Source: Streptomyces griseosporeus (GTDB lineage: Bacteria > Actinomycetota > Actinomycetes > Streptomycetales > Streptomycetaceae). From it: DNA of 64,000 nucleotides. Shown piece by piece: positions 34,481 through 41,946 of this stretch (positions are counted from its first letter, which is position 1; each line of letters opens with the position of its first letter). Below the pieces are notes generated by a model. The model saw only the letters and a program-made list of their open reading frames with translations. It was not told where the DNA came from and ran no database searches. The DNA lies in assembly GCF_014656055.1 (NCBI RefSeq), contig NZ_BNBR01000003.1, positions 124,001 to 188,000 of the forward strand. Reading direction: 5' to 3'. Both the position numbers and the translations under genes were made by a program.

Positions 34481-35313
34481 CAGCGCGGGCAGAAGTAGCT
34501 GGAGCGGTTCATCCACGGGCGGCGGCGCATCGGCGTGCCGCAGCGCCGGCACGGCAGCCCCTCGCGCCCGTACGCGTCGAGCGAGCGGTCGAAGTAGCCC
34601 GACTCGCCGTTGACGTTGACGTACAGGCTGTCGAAGCTGGTGCCGCCGACGGCCAGGGCCGCGTTCATCACGTCCCGGACGTGCCCGAGGAGTTCCAGCG
34701 TGCGCGGGCGGGTGAAGCCGGCGGTGGGGCGGTCGTAGTGGATGCGGGCGCGCCACAGCGCCTCGTCCGCGTAGATGTTGCCCACCCCGCTGATCAGCGA
34801 CTGGTCCAGCAGCGCCCGCTTGATGGTGGTCTTCTTGCGGCGCAGCGCCCGGTGGAAGGCGTCCTCGTCGAACAGCGGGTCGAGGGGGTCGCGGGCGATG
34901 TGCGCGATGACGTCGGGCAGCCCGTCGACGGTCGTGTCGTGCAGCGACAGCCCGCCGAAGGTGCGCTGGTCGACGAAGCGGAGTTCGGTGGCGAGGTCGT
35001 CGGCGAACCGGACGCGGATCCGCAGGTGCTTCTCGTCCGGCGCCCCGTGCGGCTGCACCAGCAGCTGACCGCTCATACCGAGGTGCGCGAGGACCGCCTG
35101 CCCGCTGTCCTCGAGCGGCAGCCACAGGTATTTGCCGCGCCGGCTGGGCGTGCCGACTCGGTGCCCCTTGAGCCGCTGCGCGAAGTCGTCCGCGCCGGCC
35201 ACATGGCGGCGCACGGCACGCGGATGCAGCACCTCGGCGTCGGCGACGGTCCGGTGGGCGACCCACCGCTCAAGACCCCGCCGTACGACCTCGACCTCGG
35301 GCAACTCGGGCAT
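34453..35313 (-). CDS. mutM: Formamidopyrimidine-DNA glycosylase MutM (Fpg)
   Basis: A 286-residue base-excision enzyme for 8-oxoguanine and formamidopyrimidines. MPELPEVEVVRRGLERWV carries the catalytic Pro2/Glu3. RRGKYLWLPLED, AHLGMSGQLLVQ and QSLISGVGNIYADEALWRAR (helix-two-turn-helix) are conserved. The C-terminal zinc finger CRRCGTPMRR...CPRCQ is intact. ATG at 35313 places proline at position 2, as catalysis requires. It lies downstream of rnc but is separated by a strong terminator. Confidence 0.96.
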   Translation of the reverse strand: MPELPEVEVVRRGLERWVAHRTVADAEVLHPRAVRRHVAGADDFAQRLKGHRVGTPSRRGKYLWLPLEDSGQAVLAHLGMSGQLLVQPHGAPDEKHLRIRVRFADDLATELRFVDQRTFGGLSLHDTTVDGLPDVIAHIARDPLDPLFDEDAFHRALRRKKTTIKRALLDQSLISGVGNIYADEALWRARIHYDRPTAGFTRPRTLELLGHVRDVMNAALAVGGTSFDSLYVNVNGESGYFDRSLDAYGREGLPCRRCGTPMRRRPWMNRSSYFCPRCQRPPRVVS

Positions 35314-35344
35314 GTACTCCCCCACGGCGGGCTGGTCGACGAGA

Positions 35345-35378
35345 CGAGCGCCCGTCCCGCGGTCGGGACGGGCGCTCG
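35345..35378 (-). terminator. Terminator between rnc and mutM
   Basis: A perfect 15-bp inverted repeat CGAGCGCCCGTCCCG / CGGGACGGGCGCTCG with a 4-base loop lies 18 bases past the rnc stop and implies mutM has its own promoter. Confidence 0.8.
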
Positions 35379-35396
35379 GCCGGTACTGCTGTCAGG

Positions 35397-36197
35397 TCAG
35401 GCGGAGGCGGGAGCCTCGTCGGCGCCCTCGGTCTCGGCTGCCTCGGCGGCGGCCTTGGCCGCTGCCTTGGCGCGTTCGTCCGCGGCGGCACGGATGGCCC
35501 GCCAGGCGGACTCCGCGGCCTGCTGCTCCGCCTCCTTCTTGCTGCGGCCGGTGCCGGTGCCGTACGAGACGCCTCCGACGCGGGCGGCAGCAGTGAAGGT
35601 CTTCTCGTGATCGGGGCCGGTCTCCGTGACCAGGTACTCGGGGACGCCGAGCCCCTCGGTCGCGGTCAGCTCCTGGAGGGACGTCTTCCAGTCCAGGCCG
35701 GCTCCGAGGTTGGAGGACTTTTCGATCAGGGGGTCGAACAGGCGGTGCACCAGCTCCGCCGCCGAGTCCAGGCCCTGGTCGAGGTAGACCGCGCCGATCA
35801 CCGCTTCGAGGGTGTCGGCGAGGATGGATGCCTTGTCCCGGCCGCCCGTGCCCTCTTCACCCCGGCCCAGCCGGATGAAGGAGCCCAGGTCGAGGCCACG
35901 ACCGACCTCCGCCAGCGCACGCGAGTTGACCACCGCGGCCCGCAGCTTGGCCAGCTGGCCTTCGGGCAGGTCGGGGTGGGTGCGGTACAGCGTGTCCGTG
36001 ACGACGAGACCGAGGACGGAGTCACCGAGGAACTCCAGCCGCTCGTTCGTCGGCAGACCGCCGTTCTCGTACGCGTACGAGCGGTGGGTCAGTGCTCGCA
36101 CCAGAAGGGCGGACTCGACCTTGTAGCCGAGCCGCCCTTCCAGAAGCGTGTGGGACGAGGCCTGGTTGTCCGCAGAGGTTTTCTTCGGCGTGGACAC
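35397..36197 (-). CDS. rnc: Ribonuclease III (AbsB)
   Basis: A 266-residue double-strand-specific RNase for rRNA and mRNA processing. TNERLEFLGDSVLGLVVTDT is the RNase III signature with catalytic Glu and Asp. The second acidic pair is in DTLEAVIGAVYLDQGL. A double-stranded RNA-binding domain (DWKTSLQELTATEGLGVPEY ... SKKEAEQQAAESAW) follows. The C-terminus is an Ala/Glu-rich tail. In S. coelicolor rnc is absB, needed for normal antibiotic production. GTG at 36197 is preceded by GAGAGG at 7-base spacing; another GTG at 36209 would add four residues. Confidence 0.95.
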   Translation of the reverse strand: MSTPKKTSADNQASSHTLLEGRLGYKVESALLVRALTHRSYAYENGGLPTNERLEFLGDSVLGLVVTDTLYRTHPDLPEGQLAKLRAAVVNSRALAEVGRGLDLGSFIRLGRGEEGTGGRDKASILADTLEAVIGAVYLDQGLDSAAELVHRLFDPLIEKSSNLGAGLDWKTSLQELTATEGLGVPEYLVTETGPDHEKTFTAAARVGGVSYGTGTGRSKKEAEQQAAESAWRAIRAAADERAKAAAKAAAEAAETEGADEAPASA

Positions 36198-36216
36198 AGT
36201 GCCTCTCACCAGCCGC

Positions 36217-36390
36217 TCAGACCTCGAGGACCTGGCGCTTGTTGTAGGTGCCGCACGACGGGCACGCGATGTGCTGCTGCTTGGGCTCGTGGCAGCGCTC
36301 GCACGCGACCAGGGTGGGGACCGCAGCCTTCCACTGCGACCGGCGGTGGCGCGTGTTGCTGCGCGACATCTTCCGCTTCGGAACAGCCAC
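36217..36390 (-). CDS. rpmF: 50S ribosomal protein L32 (zinc-binding form)
   Basis: A 57-residue L32: MAVPKRKMSRSNTRHRRSQW, then VACERCHEPKQQHIACPSCG. Both CxxC pairs are intact, so this is the zinc-binding (C+) paralogue. The start codon is GTG at 36390. It sits between DUF177 and rnc, the universal order (yceD-rpmF), with 2-base and roughly 20-base spacing. Confidence 0.95.
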   Translation of the reverse strand: MAVPKRKMSRSNTRHRRSQWKAAVPTLVACERCHEPKQQHIACPSCGTYNKRQVLEV

Positions 36391-36392
36391 GG

Positions 36393-37040
36393 CTACTTCT
36401 CCTGCTTCTCGTCGACGCCCGCTTCGGCGCCGCTCATCTCGTCCTTATCGCCGGGTTCGAGTGAATCGGCGAGTCCCTGCAATGCCGCCCAACGGATGTC
36501 GACGGCGTCATGGTGGTGGTCCGGGTCGTCCGCCAGGCGCACCCCGCATTCGGGGCACAGACCCGGGCAGTCTTCCTGGCACACCGGCTGCATCGGCAGT
36601 GCGAGCACCACCGCATCACGCAGCACGGATTCGAGGTCGAAGAGTCCGTCCTCGAGGAAGAGCCTGTCCTCGTCGTCCTCGGCGTCGTCGCCCGGCTCCG
36701 CGTGCTGGACGCGGCCCCGGTCGTCGGCGTCAGGGTACGAGAACATCTCCTGGAAGTCCGCTTCCACATCGAGCTGAAGCGGCTCCAGACACCTTACGCA
36801 CTCCCCCTCGGCCTGTGCACGGGCGGTGCCTGTGACAAGCACCCCTTCCAGGACCGACTCGAGGCGGAGTTCGAGTTCCACCGAGGCGCCTTCCGGCACT
36901 CCGATGACTCCCTGGATACCGAAGTCCCGGGGAGCGGGGACCGTACGGGACAGGCGCTGGAGCGCACCTGGCCGCCGGCCCAGCTCGTGTGTGTCGAACA
37001 CGAGAGGGTTGCGGTGGTCGAGGCGGGCGTTCAGGGCCAT
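36393..37040 (-). CDS. DUF177 (YceD) protein, 23S rRNA accumulation factor family
   Basis: A 215-residue protein. It starts MALNARLDHRNPLVFDTHEL; the middle has EGECVRCLEPLQLDVEADFQ and FSYPDADD; the C-terminal half has CQEDCPGLCPECGVRLADD, the conserved DUF177 Cys cluster. YceD/DUF177 family members influence 23S rRNA processing. An acidic stretch (about 140-160) lies between the halves. It is the first gene of DUF177-rpmF-rnc, with a promoter candidate about 100 bases upstream. Confidence 0.88.
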   Translation of the reverse strand: MALNARLDHRNPLVFDTHELGRRPGALQRLSRTVPAPRDFGIQGVIGVPEGASVELELRLESVLEGVLVTGTARAQAEGECVRCLEPLQLDVEADFQEMFSYPDADDRGRVQHAEPGDDAEDDEDRLFLEDGLFDLESVLRDAVVLALPMQPVCQEDCPGLCPECGVRLADDPDHHHDAVDIRWAALQGLADSLEPGDKDEMSGAEAGVDEKQEK

Positions 37041-37134
37041 TCCTGCTTTCGGTCTTTCCGAGCTCAAGGGGACGCCGCCCTTCGGTGTCCCCCGGGGCAG
37101 CGCTGATCGCGGACGTACGCGCGACCGAAGAGCC

Positions 37135-37164
37135 AGGATACTGGACCTTTCGCTCACGGCCCAA
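37135..37164 (-). promoter_or_regulatory. Candidate promoter of the DUF177-rpmF-rnc operon
   Basis: On the minus strand TTGGGC (37164-37159) is followed after 18 bases by TATCCT (37140-37135), a fair match to the vegetative HrdB-type consensus, about 95 bases upstream of the DUF177 start. Confidence 0.4.
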
Positions 37165-37194
37165 TCCGGCCCCGCGCGGGCCGCCTCGCCAGGT

Positions 37195-37253
37195 CGTGTC
37201 CGCAAAGTCGCGCGGCCCGCCCTCCGGGCGGACGACGCGACTTTGCGGACACG
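37195..37253. mobile_element. Short member of the MITE-like hairpin family
   Basis: An 18-bp perfect inverted repeat (CGTGTCCGCAAAGTCGCG and its complement) flanks a 23-base hairpin-prone centre. On the minus strand its first 41 bases are identical to the left part of the 32715-32895 element, but most of the interior is missing. The neighbouring gene's TAG stop (37256-37258) is 2 bases from its end. Confidence 0.65.
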
Positions 37254-37255
37254 GC

Positions 37256-38302
37256 CTACAGCCCTCTGCCCTGTTCGTAGGCCCGCAGCTGCTCCGCGCT
37301 GATCATGCCGGTGTCGAAGAGGCTGGTCTCGTCGAGGGCGTAGCCCTGCTGGGCCGGCAGCTGCGGCTGCTGGGGCTCCTGGGGCTGCTGCTGGGCCTGC
37401 TGGGGGTTGTAGGCGGGCTGGGGCGGGATGTCGTAGCCCTGGTACGCGTACGGGTCCGCCTGCTGGTAGCCGTACGCGTCCTGCTGGGCGTACTGCTGCT
37501 GGTAGCCGCCGTAGGGGTCCGGCTGCTGCTGGTAGCCGTACGACGGCTGCGGCTGCTGGGCGGGTTCCTGCGGGGCGTCCTGCTCGGCGAGGGCCGCGAG
37601 GTCGGCGAGGTAGTCGGCGTCGCTGGAGTGCTGGAGGGTGGAGGTGTCGTCGGCGAGCGCGCCGAGGTCGTCGGTGGCGATCCGGCCGTGCAGCTTCTGC
37701 CGGCCGCGGCCGACCGCCTCCAGGGTCTTGGCCAGCACCGCCTCGAACGCGCCGAGCTTGGCGTCGACGTAGGCGTCGGCGGTACGGCGCTGGGTCTCCG
37801 GGTCGTGGCTGCGCTCGGGAGCGTCCTCGTCCTCGTAGCCCTGCTCGTCGAGGCCGGGGCCGGTGCCGAGCAGCTTCTCGCGGCCGCGGCCGACGGAGCC
37901 GAGGGTCTTGGTGAGGACGACCTCGAAGTTGGCGAGCTTGGAGTCGACGTAGTCGTCGGCCTCGGCGCGGATCTCCTCGGCCTCCTTGCGGGCCTCGGCG
38001 AGGATGCGGTCGGCCTCCGCCTGGGAGCGGCGGGCGATCTCGGTGTCGGAGATCAGCGAGCCGCGCTCGGCGTGCGCCTGCTCGATGATCCGCTCGGCCT
38101 CGCGGCGGGCCTCCTCGACCATCTGCTCGCGGCCGCCGATCAGCTCCTGGGCCTGGGCGAGGGAGCCGGGCAGGGCCTGGCGGACCTCTTCCAGCATCGC
38201 GAGCAGTTCGGCGCGGTTGACCACGCACGACGCCGACATGGGCATGGACCGGGCACTGGAGACCGTGGAGACGATCTCGTCGAGCTTCTTCTGCACGTCC
38301 AC
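37256..38302 (-). CDS. SepIVA/DivIVA-like coiled-coil protein with a Gln/Pro/Tyr-rich tail
   Basis: A 348-residue cytoplasmic protein. A short N-terminus precedes a coiled coil (about 35-130, REQMVEEARREAERIIEQAH, RSQAEADRILAEARKEAEEI). Two repeats follow: DDYVDSKLANFEVVLTKTLG and DAYVDAKLGAFEAVLAKTLE, each ending in VGRGR-x-KL. The C-terminal third (about 255-330) is a Gln/Pro/Tyr-rich, probably disordered tail. Gene order (coaD-this-DUF177-rnc) matches the mycobacterial gene for SepIVA, a division/elongation factor. The name is by synteny and resemblance; some databases label such proteins ATP synthase subunit B. The start is GTG at 38302. Confidence 0.75.
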   Translation of the reverse strand: MDVQKKLDEIVSTVSSARSMPMSASCVVNRAELLAMLEEVRQALPGSLAQAQELIGGREQMVEEARREAERIIEQAHAERGSLISDTEIARRSQAEADRILAEARKEAEEIRAEADDYVDSKLANFEVVLTKTLGSVGRGREKLLGTGPGLDEQGYEDEDAPERSHDPETQRRTADAYVDAKLGAFEAVLAKTLEAVGRGRQKLHGRIATDDLGALADDTSTLQHSSDADYLADLAALAEQDAPQEPAQQPQPSYGYQQQPDPYGGYQQQYAQQDAYGYQQADPYAYQGYDIPPQPAYNPQQAQQQPQEPQQPQLPAQQGYALDETSLFDTGMISAEQLRAYEQGRGL

Positions 38303-38375
38303 CGTGTGCTCGCCACTCTCTACCGATGTGTTGGAGACGGACGGGACGACTGTAGCCCGTCGGACGGTGGGTCGT

Positions 38376-38855
38376 TCAGGCTTGGCGCAGCCGCTTGTTC
38401 AGGGCCTCCAGGACGGCCGGCGGCACCAGGTGGGAGACGTCGCCGCCCCACTGCGCCACCTCCTTGACCAGGGAGGAGGACAGGAAGCTGTAGGTGGGGT
38501 TGGTCGGCACGAACAGCGTTTCGACGCCGGTGAGGCCGTTGTTCATCTGGGCCATCTGCAGCTCGTAGTCGAAGTCGCTGACCGCGCGCAGGCCCTTGAC
38601 GATCGCGGGGATGTCGCGCTGCTTGCAGAAGTCGACGAGGAGGCCGTGGAAGGCCTCGACGCGGACGTTGTCGTACTCGGAGGTGACCTCGCGGATCAGC
38701 TCGATCCGCTCCTCGATCTCGAACAGGCCCTTCTTGGCCTTGTTGATCATCACCGCGACGTAGACCTCGTCGTACAGGCGCGAAGCACGGCCAATGATGT
38801 CGAGGTGTCCGTTGGTGATCGGGTCGAACGACCCGGGACAGACGGCGCGGCGCAC
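38376..38855 (-). CDS. coaD: Phosphopantetheine adenylyltransferase CoaD
   Basis: A 159-residue enzyme for the penultimate step of CoA synthesis. RRAVCPGSFDPITNGHLDII carries the TNGH nucleotidyltransferase motif, with KGLRAVSDFDYELQMAQMN and FLSSSLVKEVAQWGGDV conserved. GTG at 38855 follows GAGGG at a spacing of 8 and gives the standard 159 residues; ATG at 38885 would add ten. It is 26 bases past the rsmD stop. Confidence 0.96.
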   Translation of the reverse strand: MRRAVCPGSFDPITNGHLDIIGRASRLYDEVYVAVMINKAKKGLFEIEERIELIREVTSEYDNVRVEAFHGLLVDFCKQRDIPAIVKGLRAVSDFDYELQMAQMNNGLTGVETLFVPTNPTYSFLSSSLVKEVAQWGGDVSHLVPPAVLEALNKRLRQA

Positions 38856-38881
38856 TTGAGATCCCTCGCTCTCCGGTCCGG

Positions 38882-39466
38882 TCATCGTGCGTCTTCGCAC
38901 GTAGAGGCGGCGCGACCGTACCAAAACGTTCCCTCGCCGTAGCGACGGGCCCGGATCGCTTCGAAGCCGTCCGGCCACCGGAATTCGCCACCTCTGGTGC
39001 TGCGCTCCACGGTGACGAGCGCTTGCTCAGTGAGCCAGCCCTCCGAGCGGAGTGTGAGGAGAATCTCCCAAAGATCGTCGTCGGAGACGGCGTACGGCGG
39101 GTCGAGGAAGACCAGGTCGTACGGCCCGGCCGGGGGCGCCTTGATGATCTGCTCGGCCTTGCCGGAGCGGACCTCGGCACCGGGCAGGCCGAGGCTCTTC
39201 ACGTTCTCCCGGATGATGCGGGCGGCCTTGGGGTCGGCCTCCACCAGGAGCGTGTGGCCCGCGCCGCGGGAGAGGGCCTCCAGGCCGACGGCGCCGGAGC
39301 CGGCGTACAGGTCGAGGACGCGCTCGCCGTCCAGGGGGCCGCCGAGGAGGGACTGCCAGGTGGAGAAGAGACCTTCGCGTGCGCGGTCGGATGTCGGTCG
39401 GGTTCCGGTGCCGGGGGGTACGGCGAGTCGACGTCCGCCGGCGGCGCCGGCGATCACGCGGGTCAT
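38882..39466 (-). CDS. rsmD: 16S rRNA (guanine966-N2)-methyltransferase RsmD
   Basis: A 194-residue methyltransferase. MTRVIAGAAGGRRLAVPPGT, RPTSDRAREGLFSTW, VLDLYAGSGAVGLEALSRGA (SAM motif I) and LVFLDPPYAV (DPPY catalytic motif) are all present. It modifies G966 of 16S rRNA. The recG-rsmD-coaD order is conserved in actinobacteria. Confidence 0.95.
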   Translation of the reverse strand: MTRVIAGAAGGRRLAVPPGTGTRPTSDRAREGLFSTWQSLLGGPLDGERVLDLYAGSGAVGLEALSRGAGHTLLVEADPKAARIIRENVKSLGLPGAEVRSGKAEQIIKAPPAGPYDLVFLDPPYAVSDDDLWEILLTLRSEGWLTEQALVTVERSTRGGEFRWPDGFEAIRARRYGEGTFWYGRAASTCEDAR

Positions 39467-39511
39467 CTCAAGTCCTTGTCGGTGTGCGGTGCTCCGGGGC
39501 CTTCCAGTCTC

Positions 39512-41731
39512 TCAGCCCTTCTCCAGGTACTGCTCCCTCTCCTCGTCCAGCAGGGCGTCCAGCGCGGTCCGCAGACCCGGCAGGCCCGTCAGCTCCGGGT
39601 CGGACTCGACCAGGGCCATCGCCTCCTCGCGCGCCTCCGCGATGATCTCCTCGTCCTCGATGACCGCGAGGACCCGCAGGCTGGACCGGGCGCCCGACTG
39701 GGCCTGGCCGAGGACGTCGCCCTCGCGGCGCTGTTCGAGGTCGATGCGGGAGAGTTCGAAGCCGTCGAGGGTGGAGGCCACGGCGTTCAGCCGCTGGCGG
39801 GCGGCGCTCGCCTCGGGCATCTCGCTGACCAGCAGGCACAGACCGGGGGCGGAGCCGCGGCCGACGCGGCCCCGGAGCTGGTGGAGCTGTGAGACGCCGA
39901 AGCGGTCCGCGTCCATGATCACCATGACGGTGGCGTTGGGGACGTTGACGCCGACCTCGATGACGGTGGTGGCGACCAGGACGTCGGTGTCGCCAGCGGC
40001 GAAGCGGCGCATGACGGCGTCCTTGTCGTCGGGCTGCATCCGGCCGTGCAGCACCTCGACGGTGAGGCCCTTCAGAGGGCCGCCCCGCAGTTGTTCGGCC
40101 ACGTCGAGGACGGCGAGCGGCGGGCGCTTGTCGGCCTCGTCCTCGGCGGCCTTCTTCTTGCCGGCCTTCTTCGGGTCGTCCTCCTCGTCGCCGATGCGCG
40201 GGCAGACCACGTACGCCTGGTGGCCCTTGGCCACTTCCTCGCGGACCCGCTCCCAGGCGCGGGCCAGGAAGTGGGGCTTGTCGGCGGCGGGCACGACATG
40301 GCTGGCGATGGGTGAGCGGCCGGCCGGGAGCTGGTCGAGGACGGAGGTCTCCAGGTCACCGAAGACGGTCATCGCGACCGTACGCGGGATGGGCGTGGCC
40401 GTCATGACGAGCAGGTGCGGGGGCTGTTTGCCCTTGCCGCGCAGGGCGTCGCGCTGTTCGACGCCGAAGCGGTGCTGTTCGTCGACGACGACCAGGCCGA
40501 GGTCGTGGAACTGCACCTTGTCCTCGATCAGCGCGTGCGTGCCGATGACGATGCCGGCCTCCCCGGTGGCGAGGTCGAGCAGGGCCTGGCGGCGGGCGGC
40601 GGTGCCCATGGAGCCGGTGAGCAGGACGACCTTGGTGGCGTGCTCGGCGCCGCCCAGCATGCCGCCCTGGGCGAGGTCGCCCATCATCTCGGTGACCGAC
40701 CGGTGGTGCTGCTGGGCGAGCACCTCGGTGGGCGCGAGCATCGCGGCCTGACCGCCGGCGTCGACGACGGCGAGCATGGCGCGCAGGGCGACCAACGTCT
40801 TGCCCGATCCGACCTCTCCCTGGAGGAGGCGGTGCATCGGGTGGTCGGTGGCCAGGTCGTCGAAGATCTCCTTCGAGACCTTCTGCTGGCCCTCGGTGAG
40901 GGTGAAGGGGAGGCGGTCGTCGAAGGCCGCCAGGAGGCCGTCCGGACTGGGGGTGCGCGGGACGGCGGGGAGCTGCGCGTCGGCGTACCGGCGGCGGGCG
41001 AGGGCGACCTGGAGGACGAAGGCCTCGTCCCACTTGAGGCGGGCGCGGGCGTCGGCGATGTCGGCCTTGGTGTGCGGGCGGTGGATCTTGAGCAGGGCCT
41101 CGGGGAGGGAGAGCAGGCCGCGGCCCGCGCGCAGGGAGTCGGGCAGCGGGTCGAGCGCCTCCTGGGCGCTGGGCAGGACGGTCTGGACGGCCTTGCCGAT
41201 CTTCCAGGACTCCAGCTTGGCGGTGGCCGGGTAGATGGGGATCAGGGCGCCGGCCCACGTCTCCACCGTCTCCTCGCTGTCACCGCGCAGCAACTCGTAG
41301 GCCGGATGGGCTAGTTGGAGGCGGCGGTTGAAGACGGAGACCTTGCCGGCGAACATCGCGCGGGTGCCCGGCAGCAGCTCCTTGTGCGGCTTGTGCACGC
41401 CGGCGCCGAAGAAGACCAGCTGGAGCCGGCCGCTGCCGTCGGTGATCGTGACCTCCAGGCGCTGGCCCTTGCCGCGCGGCGCCCGGGAGGAGGCGAAGGT
41501 GTGCAGGCGGGCGTCGGCGACCTGGGCGACCACGGTCACGTGCTCGTCCATGGGCAGGTCGGCCAGGTGGGTGAGCTGGCCGCGCTCCTCGTATCTGCGC
41601 GGGTAGTGGTGGAGGAGGTCGCCGACGGTGTGCAGGCCGAGGTGCTCGGCCATCACCTTCGCGGTGGCGGGGCCGAGCACTGACTTCAGGGGCTGGTTCA
41701 GTGGTTCTTCCAGTGCGGGCACGAGATCCAT
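39512..41731 (-). CDS. recG: ATP-dependent DNA helicase RecG
   Basis: A 739-residue branched-DNA translocase that regresses stalled replication forks. The N-terminal wedge/OB domain (about 1-240) has YPRRYEERGQLTHLADLP. The helicase domains have LLQGEVGSGKTLVALRAMLA (Walker A), MLAPTEVLAQQHH, VVVDEQHRFGVEQRDAL (DEQH box), MTATPIPRTVAM, and LRGRVGRGSAPGLCLL (motif VI). A Lys-rich insertion (KKAGKKKAAEDEADKR) interrupts the second domain. ATG at 41731 begins MDLVPALEEPLNQPL. One internal CTAG (41311) is unusual in this genome. Confidence 0.95.
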   Translation of the reverse strand: MDLVPALEEPLNQPLKSVLGPATAKVMAEHLGLHTVGDLLHHYPRRYEERGQLTHLADLPMDEHVTVVAQVADARLHTFASSRAPRGKGQRLEVTITDGSGRLQLVFFGAGVHKPHKELLPGTRAMFAGKVSVFNRRLQLAHPAYELLRGDSEETVETWAGALIPIYPATAKLESWKIGKAVQTVLPSAQEALDPLPDSLRAGRGLLSLPEALLKIHRPHTKADIADARARLKWDEAFVLQVALARRRYADAQLPAVPRTPSPDGLLAAFDDRLPFTLTEGQQKVSKEIFDDLATDHPMHRLLQGEVGSGKTLVALRAMLAVVDAGGQAAMLAPTEVLAQQHHRSVTEMMGDLAQGGMLGGAEHATKVVLLTGSMGTAARRQALLDLATGEAGIVIGTHALIEDKVQFHDLGLVVVDEQHRFGVEQRDALRGKGKQPPHLLVMTATPIPRTVAMTVFGDLETSVLDQLPAGRSPIASHVVPAADKPHFLARAWERVREEVAKGHQAYVVCPRIGDEEDDPKKAGKKKAAEDEADKRPPLAVLDVAEQLRGGPLKGLTVEVLHGRMQPDDKDAVMRRFAAGDTDVLVATTVIEVGVNVPNATVMVIMDADRFGVSQLHQLRGRVGRGSAPGLCLLVSEMPEASAARQRLNAVASTLDGFELSRIDLEQRREGDVLGQAQSGARSSLRVLAVIEDEEIIAEAREEAMALVESDPELTGLPGLRTALDALLDEEREQYLEKG

Positions 41732-41824
41732 TGCACACCACGCCACTGACAATGCCGTAGAGGCCGCACCCGGGGCCCGGCGGCGGAGGGCGCCCAAAGT
41801 GCCGTATACGTCTTGGGAAAGTGC

Positions 41825-41854
41825 TGGTCAGCAGGGTCGCCGGGGCCGTAGGAT
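41825..41854 (+). promoter_or_regulatory. Weak promoter candidate for the Hsp90-TPR pair
   Basis: TGGTCA is followed after 18 bases by TAGGAT, about 92 bases upstream of the Hsp90 start. The -35 is poor. No HAIR/CIRCE-type heat-shock operator was seen in the 215-base recG-Hsp90 gap. Confidence 0.25.
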
Positions 41855-41946
41855 GACGCGCTCCGGCCATCCCCCGCGGATTCCCGCCCCACCGGGACCG
41901 CCCGACCCCGCGCCGTCGGACCTCCCCCACCAGCGGCGCTGTGACG

